From Lucinisca nassula (taxonomy: Eukaryota > Mollusca > Bivalvia > Lucinida > Lucinidae): a stretch of DNA of 64,000 nucleotides. Made by a program: the position numbers and the translations under genes. The stretch is from NCBI GenBank assembly GCA_963580285.1, contig OY757014.1, positions 99,326,072 to 99,390,071 on the forward strand, given 5' to 3'. Under the pieces are notes generated by a model. The model made no database searches. It was not told where the DNA came from and was given only the letters and a program-made list of their open reading frames with translations. This document shows positions 41,540 to 51,440 of the stretch, one piece after another. How positions within the stretch are numbered: position 1 is the first letter of the stretch; every line of letters starts with the position of its first letter.

Positions 41540-42726
41540 GTTATTTGATCCGGATCTACACTATTTGCCAGTGTCCAACATTTATATGTGAAGAAACATT
41601 ATAATAGCGTAAACATATAACATTTCAAATTATTATCTGATTTTCGTCTGTCTCTTTGACAAAACAGTTGCAGGAATGATTCTGGACTGTTACATGTATT
41701 TCTGCTTCTAATATACATATACATAGTAGACGCATTCTTTTACAGCTCAAACACTGAGGTTTTGCTGGTGATGTTTTTATACCTGTTTCAAACATCGATT
41801 GTAGCTGCTCATTGGAACTGCGTCAATGAAGATGTTCTAACGGATACCCACAATCCTTGTTTTAGAAGAGAAATAAGAAGAATGGTGCCCTGCAGACCCT
41901 ATTTTTCTCTGAAAATAGTTGGTATATGGGGTGTTAATTACATAGGATTGTTTCCCTTATAGGTTTAAAAATGTTTGTTATTTAAATTGAGACCTTGTAA
42001 ACCACAAGAAACATGCTGGATTACATGTTTATAAAGCAATTATGAGCTGCCACATTTTATCAGATTATCGGGTCATTCATACTGATAAAGAATGCAGAGG
42101 ATTGTACAGACATAACACAGCTGTATTGATAGCAGAATATACTATTTATCAATGGTTTCATGACCTACAATCTTTAATTAAGCACTAGATTTTGAGCGGA
42201 GTATTTCATGAATCCTAAGGCATATACCAAAAGCGATAGCTATTATACTTCTTAAAAAACACACTCAATAGATGGTGGATGAGAAGGGTCATCGAGCGAC
42301 AACTAAAGCCTGACGAATTCACGATTCACTTTGTGCATTCACCGACTAAAATGCGAGAGTGCACTAATCAAACTTACGCCTAATTCAGCGGTTATGTCCG
42401 TGCAATTTATATTTCAACGGTACCTCCGAGTCTAATGTTATACATTTTGAACGTGAGACGCCGTTGAGATGACGTCAAGAACAACGCGTCAACGTGAATT
42501 AAACTTTATCACGTCTACATATAGCTATTGCACTGGAAAAGTAGGACTCGCTATAAGGAAATAATTCCTTAGACGAAATTAATCTTCCTTGGCCAGAGGT
42601 GATTATCATTTCTAATTTTCATGAGAAATTGTGGCTATTCTTCGCTATGCATGTAAAATATGACCATAACGGTCCAGGCAAAGGTGAGACTTGCGATCAC
42701 TTGTAATTTCAGTGTATTCCTCATCA

Positions 42727-43005
42727 CGTGAACATGTCCGTGAAATGAACACCCCCTAAACCCCACTTTATACAGGGTAAGCTAGGGTTTACGGGGGTAT
42801 ATATTATCTTTCTTATTTCTGCTCCAATACATAGTTTGTGGTTTCTCGTTAGAACCGCCTCATTGAGGCGGTTCTAACGAGCATCCACAACCTATGTTTG
42901 AAGTAAAAATAAGAAAAATATCACGGATTTTAATCAGAAAAGTAGCCATTTTGGAGATGTGAAAAAATGCACTATGTCGCACGGGTGTGTTATCGTTATG
43001 AGTGT
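42727..43005 (+). mobile_element. MITE-C, well-preserved copy
   Basis: Left TCACGTGAACATGTCCGTGA, CCCCACTTTATACAGGG, hairpin TCGTTAGAACCGCCTCATTG/AGGCGGTTCTAACGA, AAGAAAAATATCACGGATTTT, right GCACGGGTGTGTTATCGTTATG. Confidence 0.8.
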
Positions 43006-43149
43006 ATGCATGTGAAACTTGGGCACTGACAGTAGAACCCAATCCCTAGACGTAGGGACTGTGGAATTCCCACGCCGATCAAGAAAGATAATCCAATAAT
43101 TTCAAATCCGAATTTCAGAAGAAAAAATACAGAAAAAACATCACTACTG

Positions 43150-43390
43150 TTAAAGAATACAAGATATTAAGTTTGTGCGAAAAAGATATTATATTGTCCG
43201 CACAAAATATCTTGCCCGCACAACATAGATCTTGTTCCGACACATATTAATTTGTTCGCACAACTTAATATTTTGTGTGGACAACATAATATCTTGTGCG
43301 CACAAGATAATATCTTGTTCTCACAACTTCCCAAGATCTTTGTTGTACAAACAAGATATGGTGTTCGCACAACATATTAAAAATATCATG
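43150..43390. repeat. Palindromic minisatellite (TTGTGCGCACAAGATAATATC)n
   Basis: Degenerate units alternate TTGTGCGNACAA and AAGATATTATCTT-type blocks, both self-complementary. The short ORFs on both strands through this region reflect the repeat. Confidence 0.85.
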
Positions 43391-43559
43391 TCCCTTCCCG
43401 GGTTCCGTATAAAGATATGCCGAAAGGACAAACAAGTTTTCATTTTATTTTCTTGAAATAAAAACCAATTTATTCCCCTTTTTCGCCGCTACTCTTTAAT
43501 TCCAGCAAAACATTCCTAATATGATATTTAAATGACTAATTTCTTCGTTTTATTCTTAG

Positions 43560-43660
43560 AGCCCGAAAAAATAGCCATCGGAAGAGATGGCAAATCCCCC
43601 GACCAAAAGCCAATATGGCCTTCAGAAGATTGTTCACCAATAGAAAGTGCACCAGATTGA
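43560..43660 (+). CDS. Candidate 3'-terminal host exon (weak)
   Basis: A good acceptor-like sequence (TTCTTCGTTTTATTCTTAG, ending 43559) precedes an open frame reading PEKIAIGRDGKSPDQKPIWP, then SEDCSPIESAPD and TGA at 43658-43660. It lies 26 bp upstream of the LTR element, and the sequence between resembles the 157-bp core repeat. No homologue is recognised. The frame is short enough to be chance. Confidence 0.28.
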
Positions 43661-43685
43661 AACCAGCAATATATCACAAAAGTAT

Positions 43686-45828
43686 TGTAACGGGCCACCA
43701 CCTGGTCGAGCGGTGTGTTGACTGAGACACCTCAGTAGGTCAGGATGTGGTGGTGGCGTCACAATGAATATTTGTGGATTCGACCTGGGTTGAGCTCAAT
43801 ACTACAGGGAAGAGAACATATTACTAACCCTAGTTTCAGTTTTTGATATTTATTGTGATTTTCCCTTAACAATTTGATTCTGCAAACTTAACTAAGAATT
43901 ATGGCAATTAACATTGACATGAGTATTCGGTCAAATAAGCATTCACACAATATGAGATCAGTTAGACAATGCACATCAAGTCTGCATTAACAATTTTAAG
44001 ACGTTCCTATAGCAGGCATTAGTTTGCTTTATACCTTCTATTGTTAATAATGACACAGAAACATTCTAAATAAGTCTGGAAGATGAATGGCTACACGCTT
44101 AAATAACATCAATATGATGCACTTAATTTAATATTTGCATTGTGTAGCAGGCCACACCAATATGCGCGCATCAGATTCCACCTATATACGGGCACAAAAC
44201 GTCACCTATTTCTGCGTACATATGATTCCACTGATATAAGCTAACACAAAGATTAATATATTTTGGCGCATACAAGGTTTTATCTATATATGCGCACACA
44301 AAGCTTCACCCACATAGGCGCACAGCATACTATACATTCAAGTTATAACGTGATTGTGTAAATAATCCACTCAGCTGTTATTCTACTAGCAATAAGGCAG
44401 ACTTCAAAATAACACAAGGGTTATAGAGAGCGTTTGCGTCGTCCAGTGTGTATCTACACACCAATCTAACATTAATCAGTCAGTGCATATAAGTGTTACG
44501 CAAACTGAACAACTCTATACCACTACAAGCATTACTGTGAAGCATCAAACGTACTGTAACTGTGTGAAGGAACTTATACGCTCATATCTGTGGAATGCGC
44601 CTGTGTGGGGGAACTTACGCTCATATATGCAAAAATGCGCCTGTTTGTGTGGAACTTCACTCATATGTGTGGAATGCGGCCGTTAGGGCGTACTCCCGTT
44701 TATTTATGTGCAATGCGTCTAATTATATGACCTTGCGTCTATTTGTGCGAAACTGCACTCATTTATGTGTAATGGGTCGATTTATGTGACTTTGCGCCTG
44801 TTTAAGCGAAACTACGCTCATATGAGTGAAAGACGTTAATTCGACGTTGTACATGCAACAAAACTTTCACCAAAACTTTGAATACATCTATTTATGGTTT
44901 ACAACGTCTAGGACACATTTATTTTATCTAAAAATGTAATAAACAAGACGTACTCGCGGCAAACGGTTTTCACTCATATAAGCGGAGAGATGAAACATGC
45001 GCAAACAGAAATATTCCAGTTTTATAAGTTAGTTACACTATTATTTTAACACTTACTCATAATCATTCAATGAAATTTCACTCACATTTATTACATAAAC
45101 CTGTGCCAACTTTGCCTAAATAAGGGGAGAGATAGCGGAGAGATAGTAAAGGAAAGTGTCCACTCAAATTGTGTACAGTACTCAAGATGGGTGGAGAAAC
45201 AGAAAAGATGAGATCTGCGAATGGTAAAATTATGAGACCTGGCTGGGGCCTTTCTTTGGTCTGGGCATCACTGAAGCTGCTGCTGGTCCACTTAAACCAG
45301 CGCCGATCAGAGTAACTCTGATGTGTGCGTTCTACGTTCTTTTCAGTCTTGGCAAGATACCAAACGTTCCGGTTGCTATCCGTAAACAACAACAAGATTC
45401 TGACAGCAGACGCTCGTATTTATACTATCCAGGCGCGTGCGCTACGTCGCCTAGTTGCCAATCATGCGGAACATTTCGGTCATTACGGTGCGGCTCATTG
45501 TATGAATGTCAACAATGGCCGATCGGGAAAACAAGTTTCTGATGAGGAAGAAACGGAAAATTAAGCAATAAAAAGGGGCTCAAAGGGCAGGACACGGTAG
45601 GACAAGCTTGATATGAGTTAATATTTAGTGATTTAGCGTAGAATTATGTATGACAATGGGTATTTATGCGGTAAATGCTAGGCAAAGTTAGCACACGTTC
45701 GTTCGGCCTTGGAACGATCCGTACCGAAGATAGATGATACTGTATCAAAATTATGCGTGTTTGTCATCTAATTAAACTTTAAACACTGACAGCCATAGGA
45801 ATAACAATAATAGCCAGGTGCCATTACA
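43686..45828 (-). repeat. 3' LTR (left copy)
   Basis: Starts TGTAACGG, ends CCATTACA on the plus strand; 2143 bp. It differs from the right LTR at 44980 (A versus G), 45715 (C versus T) and 45823 (A versus G) as far as I could see. In transcription orientation it would supply the polyadenylation site; an AATAAA lies on the minus strand near 43850. Short ORFs here are identical in both LTRs and not credible genes. Confidence 0.95.
44150..44830. repeat. Oppositely oriented short-repeat arrays inside the left LTR
   Basis: At 44555-44830 degenerate units of the form CTCATATNTGTGGAATGCGC recur six or more times. At 44150-44320 the complementary form (GCGCATATGATTCCAC-like) recurs. The two blocks face each other across ~230 bp and are repeated in the right LTR at 58243-58923. 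The RNA could fold into an extended imperfect stem. Confidence 0.6.
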
Positions 45829-45842
45829 ACAGCCCCCTACCC
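45829..45842 (-). other. Polypurine tract of the LTR element
   Basis: On the minus strand GGGTAGGGGGCTGT stands directly before the TGTAAT start of the 3' LTR, the expected place for the plus-strand primer. Confidence 0.75.
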
Positions 45843-47928
45843 AATAAAGGCATGGACCCCATGAGGAAGGTAAGTAAGCTTTTACATGCAGCTTGGAAAG
45901 TTGGATATTATAACTTATACAGATATTTGAAGGAGGCGACCGGCTATTACTGTTAATCCTTGCCATCTTTTCAAAATATTAAGATATACATATACATGGA
46001 GAAGAACTTGCAAGTTAAACATTTAACACGTAGATTCAAATCAACCTGACACAACCGCAGAAACGTACACAGTATGTTCATAAGACTTAAGATTATCGCG
46101 AAACAGAATACACATAATTATAAAGGTATGAATGAATAACATGCTGGAAAAGCTGAGATATCCGCGAACTTCAACATTAGTTGTAACATCGCGAAAACAG
46201 TAAATCTGCGTACATTTCTACAGGTCATAATAAAGAATGAAACTTCTTAGAGCACTTTTAAGATCATTTGAAATTGTTATAACTTTGACACATTCATGCA
46301 AATGATAATTCATTTACCATATGTTTCAGATAATGGTGACTCAGATTATGAACAATGATTAAGTATTTAGGCTAGAAGCAGCTTCTTTCCACCAACCTAG
46401 GTTCAGAGTGATCTTGGAGGATCACCTGTCACGAGTTCACCCTACACCGAGGTAAGTAAAAGAAATCTGGCCTCTTGTATAATGAATCATCATCAGCACT
46501 CAATTTTCCAGGAAATAGAATAATTTGAAATATCGGCAAATATTTCTCATATAGAAAATGCTCACTTTCTCCCATCCTACATGGCAATAATAGACATTTC
46601 ATATAATCAGTTCAGTTAAATAGCTTGCCATTAATGCCAGGAGAAAAATAGTTAAACATGGCATTTCATTAGACATTAGCAATATAACAATTATGACAGT
46701 TAAACAATGAACTTCCAACAACAAAGGCCCTTGTTTTGAAGTTATTCACCTCATCATACAAGGATCACTGCTTCAATTTCGGGATCTCCAGACCTTTGGT
46801 TAAGTTTTCAAATTGAGGTCCCATCTCTATTTGACCTTAAATGTTGAAGGGATATAAATCTTAAACGCAAATTAACAGTTACCACAACACTTGACAAAAA
46901 TATAAGATCAATAGTTCCGAAGGCTCTGGGATCTGACACACCTCAGGCTGTGTGATAGGAATCCAGAGCCACAGAGTATTTCAGACCACAGAACTTCAGA
47001 TCTTATTTCCTCTTCTGAGAACACATTTTTTTTTTTAGTTTCATATGAAGGGATACACAGCTAAGGTGAGAAAATACACTCCCAGGAGAGTTCCTAATGC
47101 CAAACGGAATAGGTTCTCTTCTATGAATGTATCAAAAAAAATAACTAGTACAGAATTAACTATAACTATATATAGAAATGCATATGGTCAACCCAAATCT
47201 ATGTATCCGCACATGAAATCACATATATACAATGAAAAGGAATTTAGGAACAATACCTTTTCACAGATTAAGAATTTACTTTATATTTCCCACTTAGTAA
47301 GATTTCTGAATTCGGTCAATGAAAGGCTATGCAGAGATAACCTTCACTGAACTATGATATGACATGGTCACTTGTATCTGTCAACTTGTAAACAAGATGC
47401 TAAATTTCATACAACCAATTTACATATGAAAGAAGCCAAAATTTAGACCAAAATACTGACTGTTGCCAATATTTAGATCCAAATATTGACCTTATGGTAA
47501 TGAAATTTTCTTATTATTGGCTGGCTCAAATTTATGAAAACTTTGTAAGAAACAATGGGAAAAAAAAATATTGTATACTTTGACAGATAAAGGACTTCAA
47601 ATATTTCATTGTTGATAATAGCTGTGACAATAAAATTGATCTTATTCTAACCTATCTAATTTAACAAAGTTCATGGTTTTCTTTCCTCTTTGAATGTTCA
47701 CCTTTAATTAGACTCTACAGTTAAGTATATATTATAATTAAATACTGTCTATTTAAGCTGTTATTTAATGTTCATAAACTAAACTCGAAAACACAGTCAC
47801 TGCAGCTCTCCAGGGATAGAATCAGGTACCAGGAACATACTTTTTAAGTCCACAGGTGTAGACTGCAAACATTTTCCATGATATATGACATACCTATGAA
47901 TTAGATATGTCATATACCAGGACGAACT
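45843..47928 (-). other. 3' untranslated stretch of the LTR element
   Basis: About 2.1 kb between the accessory ORF stop and the polypurine tract. No sense ORF of note. One plus-strand (antisense) ORF of 101 codons at 47045-47350 (basic, starting MKGYTAKVRKYTPRR) has no recognisable family. The length is unusual for a Ty3 element and may hold relics of a second accessory gene or regulatory sequence. Confidence 0.5.
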
Positions 47929-50421
47929 TTATGGGTCAGTCAAATGACGAAGTCGCTTCTGCACAATTTTCCTTAAACCCTTGACCCGGTAATATGTACA
48001 CTCACTTTCGAGCTCAATGAGATACCTCCTTTCCCTGGGCAGAACTGTTAAACTGGGAAGCTGACAGTCATTCCTTAAGTAGTAAAGGATTAACCTAAAA
48101 TGTGACGGGTCGCGATCTATAAAGATGCTATTTCCATGAGGGATTATTTTTCTTTCTATTTTAGCCAGCAGTGAATCTGGATCTTTGTGGAGGGTCATGC
48201 GACTTGTCTCAAACCTGACACCACCTATATTCAGAATGAGACGTTTAGTTTGGAGCTTTCGTAAGTTTGTTATTTCTTCATCATCTTCACTGATTTCTTC
48301 TGCTTCAATCTCATCATGTTTTCTCTTTCTATTACTATCCTCTCTAATGTCAGTTTCACGTACTTCTTGATCTTGTCTTTCTGCTTCCCTCTGTCTTTTC
48401 ATGTTTTGTCTTCTTTCTTCTGCTTGTTCTAGACTTATATCAAGTACACTTTCTCTAGATATATTCTCTAATTCCTTTTGAAATCCCTCCTCATATATAT
48501 CATTTGTTTCTTCTTCTATTGCCTGCATTTCTGGAACCAATTCAGAGATTGCATCATTTATTATCTCTGGCAGTATTCTCTTCTGCATAAGTGTAACAGA
48601 CTGCAGACAGAAATCATCCATTCCTTTATCAATTGCTTGAACTAAAGGGCCTTCTGTAATACTTTCGACTGCAGCTATTGTTTCTTTGTCCATCTCTTGA
48701 ACATTAGAATAAGTATTTGTAATGTCTGACATTATTCTATCTAGGAGCAATTCGCTTACAATTTCACCACTGTTTTGTTGATCTTTTGAGTTTTCAGTCA
48801 CATTTAGCTTCTTATTTTCACTTTCCTTATTGATTTCTCTCGTTTTATCATTTTCCACTTGTCTATTTTCATTACAATTCTCCTTTTGATTTTGCTCATC
48901 TTTATTTATCACATCACTAGTTTCCTTTCTATTATTTCCCTTTCCATTCTCTCTATCTTTATCTTTGGTTTGTGTGTTTACTATTTCTTTCTCTTTACAC
49001 TTAGCATTATTCAGATTTGTATTTCTCTCACTGTTAGTTTTATTATCTGCTTTTGTCACAGTCACTTTCTGGAGTTTTCTACCCTCACTTTGCTTTTCAC
49101 TTTGTCTCTCATTTCTGGAGTCTTTCTTTTCATTTTTATTCTGTGTACTTTTCTCCTTTTCAGAATTTCTTATTTTGTGTCTTTCATTTTCTCTATCATT
49201 TCTCTTTTCTTCACAACTTTCTGTTTCTATGACTTGTTTATTTGTCTTACTACCACTTTCCTCGTCTTTCTGTTTTCCTTTTTCGGTTTCTTTCTCCTTT
49301 TCATTCCCTTTCTGTTCACTTTTTGCATTGTTATTTCTATCTTTACTTGCTTTCCTTTGTGTCTCACTTTGTTTGTCTTTACTTTCAACCACTTTATCTA
49401 CACTTATCTTATTACTTATATTTGTTTCCACTTCAACTGTATTATCATCTCTTATTTCATATTGCATTTCATTATCACTATCTTCTTTTCCATTATCATT
49501 TTCAGCTTTCTTATTCTCTCTCTGCTTTTCATCATTACTACATTTTCTTTTCACATTTTCTACTTTCTTATTTTTACTCTGCTTCTCACTATTACTACAT
49601 TTTTCTTTATTTTGCACATTTTCCACATTCTTATTTTTACTCTGCTTCTCACTATTACTACATTTTTCTTTATTTTGCACATTTTCCACATTCTTATTTT
49701 TACTCTGTTTCTCATTACAGACTTTTTCCTTTCTATTCTCATGTTCCACTTTCTTATTTGATCTGTCGCTGCGAGCTCTTGATTTAACATTTATTAGTCG
49801 TTTTGGACTTTCTATTTCAGATTCTGATGCTGATGCAGACTCAGACTCGGAGCTCGACTCGCTGCTTTCACTACTACTGCTGCTTTCTTCATCCGACATT
49901 GATGGGGTGAGGTCAAGATCTGATATGATTGAAGTTCCACTTGATACTGGCTCAAGCTCCAGCCTAGATATCTGTAGCCTGGGTATCTTTGGAGGAGGCT
50001 CATAAAGATTGATATCTTCTGGTTCTTCCAGCTGCACAGATAGAGCAGGTGAGACTGTACTGCTAATAGGAATTTTCCTAGGCCTGGGCTGTCTTGATGG
50101 TTCATTTACTGGTGCTGTATTTATGGGTTCGAGCTCATCCATTGTCTTAACATACCGCCACTTGCTGTCCTGCACCTCGCGAATGAACTTAGTCATCATA
50201 GCTTTCGCTGCATCGCCCCTTTCCCCAGTAATTCGGTGGATGAAAATCATATCATCTTCCCGGACGTCACACGCATGTTTATAATTTCTGCTTGTGAATA
50301 TCATGCTGCACTGTGAACATTGGTAGCCAATGCCTGTGTGTTGGCTCTGCAGGTGTCTCTGAACTTCGTACTTGGTCCGGAAAAATGTATTATTACATAT
50401 CAAGCACAGGTAGTGATGGCC
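47929..50421 (-). CDS. Accessory protein: C2H2-type zinc fingers, charged low-complexity region, C-terminal BTB/T1 (KCTD-like) domain
   Basis: Lies in the env position, sense to pol. Seen in order, with residue 1 at the TTG at 50403: finger 1 just before and through residue 22 (CLIC then HLQSQH), finger 2 at residues 28-44 (YQCSQCSMIF then HAC); an acidic serine run at ~165-195 (DEESSSSSESSESSSESES); a K/E/N-rich region from ~200 to 540 with two near-identical 22-residue repeats; a helical, probably coiled-coil part to ~680; a basic RKRKHDE stretch; and residues 722-821 matching the BTB_2/T1 fold (LILNIGGVRFETSRMTLHK, FIDRDPSHFRLILYYLR, LIELESECTYYRV). T1 domains tetramerise potassium channels and KCTD proteins, some of which are CUL3 adaptors; here a nuclear DNA- or RNA-binding oligomer is inferred. 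There is no transmembrane segment, so it is not an env gene. No ATG precedes finger 1 in frame; the stop TAA is at 50437-50439, and a splice acceptor fits at 50422. Nearly all the long plus-strand ORFs here are antisense shadows. Confidence 0.85.
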   Translation of the reverse strand, partial: GHHYLCLICNNTFFRTKYEVQRHLQSQHTGIGYQCSQCSMIFTSRNYKHACDVREDDMIFIHRITGERGDAAKAMMTKFIREVQDSKWRYVKTMDELEPINTAPVNEPSRQPRPRKIPISSTVSPALSVQLEEPEDINLYEPPPKIPRLQISRLELEPVSSGTSIISDLDLTPSMSDEESSSSSESSESSSESESASASESEIESPKRLINVKSRARSDRSNKKVEHENRKEKVCNEKQSKNKNVENVQNKEKCSNSEKQSKNKNVENVQNKEKCSNSEKQSKNKKVENVKRKCSNDEKQRENKKAENDNGKEDSDNEMQYEIRDDNTVEVETNISNKISVDKVVESKDKQSETQRKASKDRNNNAKSEQKGNEKEKETEKGKQKDEESGSKTNKQVIETESCEEKRNDRENERHKIRNSEKEKSTQNKNEKKDSRNERQSEKQSEGRKLQKVTVTKADNKTNSERNTNLNNAKCKEKEIVNTQTKDKDRENGKGNNRKETSDVINKDEQNQKENCNENRQVENDKTREINKESENKKLNVTENSKDQQNSGEIVSELLLDRIMSDITNTYSNVQEMDKETIAAVESITEGPLVQAIDKGMDDFCLQSVTLMQKRILPEIINDAISELVPEMQAIEEETNDIYEEGFQKELENISRESVLDISLEQAEERRQNMKRQREAERQDQEVRETDIREDSNRKRKHDEIEAEEISEDDEEITNLRKLQTKRLILNIGGVRFETSRMTLHKDPDSLLAKIERKIIPHGNSIFIDRDPSHFRLILYYLRNDCQLPSLTVLPRERRYLIELESECTYYRVKGLRKIVQKRLRHLTDP
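49560..49700 (-). repeat. 66-bp tandem repeat inside the accessory ORF
   Basis: Two almost identical in-frame 66-bp units, with a third partial, encode NKNVENVQNKEKCSNSEKQS-type blocks. The period is divisible by three, so expansion keeps the frame. Confidence 0.9.
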
Positions 50422-50445
50422 CTGAAAATATATGTATTACAATAC
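50422..50445 (-). promoter_or_regulatory. Candidate 3' splice site for the accessory mRNA
   Basis: On the minus strand the sequence ACATATATTTTCAG is followed immediately by GGCCATCACTACCTGTGC, which encodes the start of finger 1. The upstream frame is closed by TAA at 50437-50439 and no in-frame ATG exists between, which argues that translation starts in an upstream exon. Confidence 0.55.
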
Positions 50446-51440
50446 GTGAGAACCATTTCTGTTTCTCTCCTTAAGGGAACTATTTGTTCCTTGAATAGAT
50501 TTCACTCTATAATCGGACATAGACACATGTAGACTTTGGCGATGATCATGTTGAGCTACTGTAAAGTTCAGTAGCTCACAAGCTACCTTCTACATTATTA
50601 AGAAGGAAATGTGCAAAACGATAGTTATACCATAAAACTATCTGCATAGCAAGCACCTTTTCTATCCGTATACAAAGTGAAATACTCAATTTAGTTTTTC
50701 GGCCTATCCCATACAAATGTACCACAATCTTAGAATTTACCTACGTCCCCTTCAAAATTGTTTCACTTATCTCGAGCTGATTACATATCAAATACAGTGT
50801 CAACAAGTATACCTTGAGAAAAACCACCTGACCATTCGTTCCAGAACTTGGCTTCTCACATTGGTGTAAAACTACAAGCTGGCTTGCGCTCAGACTGCCT
50901 GCTTGTCATAAAATGCTATCTATTTCACTTGCCTAGATGCACATTATCTTTAAACACATCAATTTACAAAAATACTTCACACTTCATTTAACTAAGTTTA
51001 AACAGATTTTTATGTTCTTTCCTTGCAGGTGCCCCTGTATCACTGTAGAACCAACAGACAAGATATAAGCATTCCGTTGCACAGCCAAATATACACTTCG
51101 ATTCCTGACAGACCTAAAGATGCGGACTTTTCATCATGAAAATTTCAAACTTCAGGCTCATACAACTACTGAATTGTTAATTCTAATTTTGGAAGCCTGA
51201 GTTTCGTACTTTTAATGTTAGCAAATGATCATACATGTTCATAAACACAATGTAGGAACAGATAAAGGAGAAAATATTAGAGAATCTTAAAGAGGCACAG
51301 TTATAGAAGTCACAGATTTATAGAATAATAAGATAAGCACATGTCAGCACAGGTTAATGTAAAACTTATTTTTAGTATTAAAATAAACACATGCTTTAGT
51401 GACATTATGTACTATTTAAAGAATATATTTGATATTGTTG
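50446..51440 (-). other. Non-coding gap between pol and the accessory ORF
   Basis: About 1 kb with no ORF of note on the minus strand. It probably acts as intron or leader for the spliced accessory mRNA. No convincing short first exon was found by eye; one usable donor-like sequence (GTAG|GTAAAT on the minus strand) is near 50740. Confidence 0.45.

Noticed and set aside
43232..43370. Repeats with palindromic words considered as a CRISPR-like array
   Set aside because: Units are degenerate, have no unique spacers of constant length, and the context is a eukaryotic genome; it is a minisatellite.
44483..45564. Several ORFs of 64-105 codons in the LTR, perfectly repeated at 58576-59657
   Set aside because: Identity between copies reflects recent LTR duplication and not selection; they overlap promoter, repeats and each other in different frames.
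48185..48370. Plus-strand ORF over the T1 domain
   Set aside because: Antisense to a clearly recognisable domain.
48859..50005. Long plus-strand ORFs (300 and 346 codons, very F/L/S/I-rich, membrane-like)
   Set aside because: They are exact antisense shadows of the K/E/N-rich low-complexity region of the minus-strand accessory ORF; the hydrophobic composition follows from complementing AAA/GAA codons.
47929..50421. Accessory ORF considered as an env gene
   Set aside because: No signal peptide, no transmembrane segment, no glycosylation-rich ectodomain; instead zinc fingers, charged repeats and a T1 domain.
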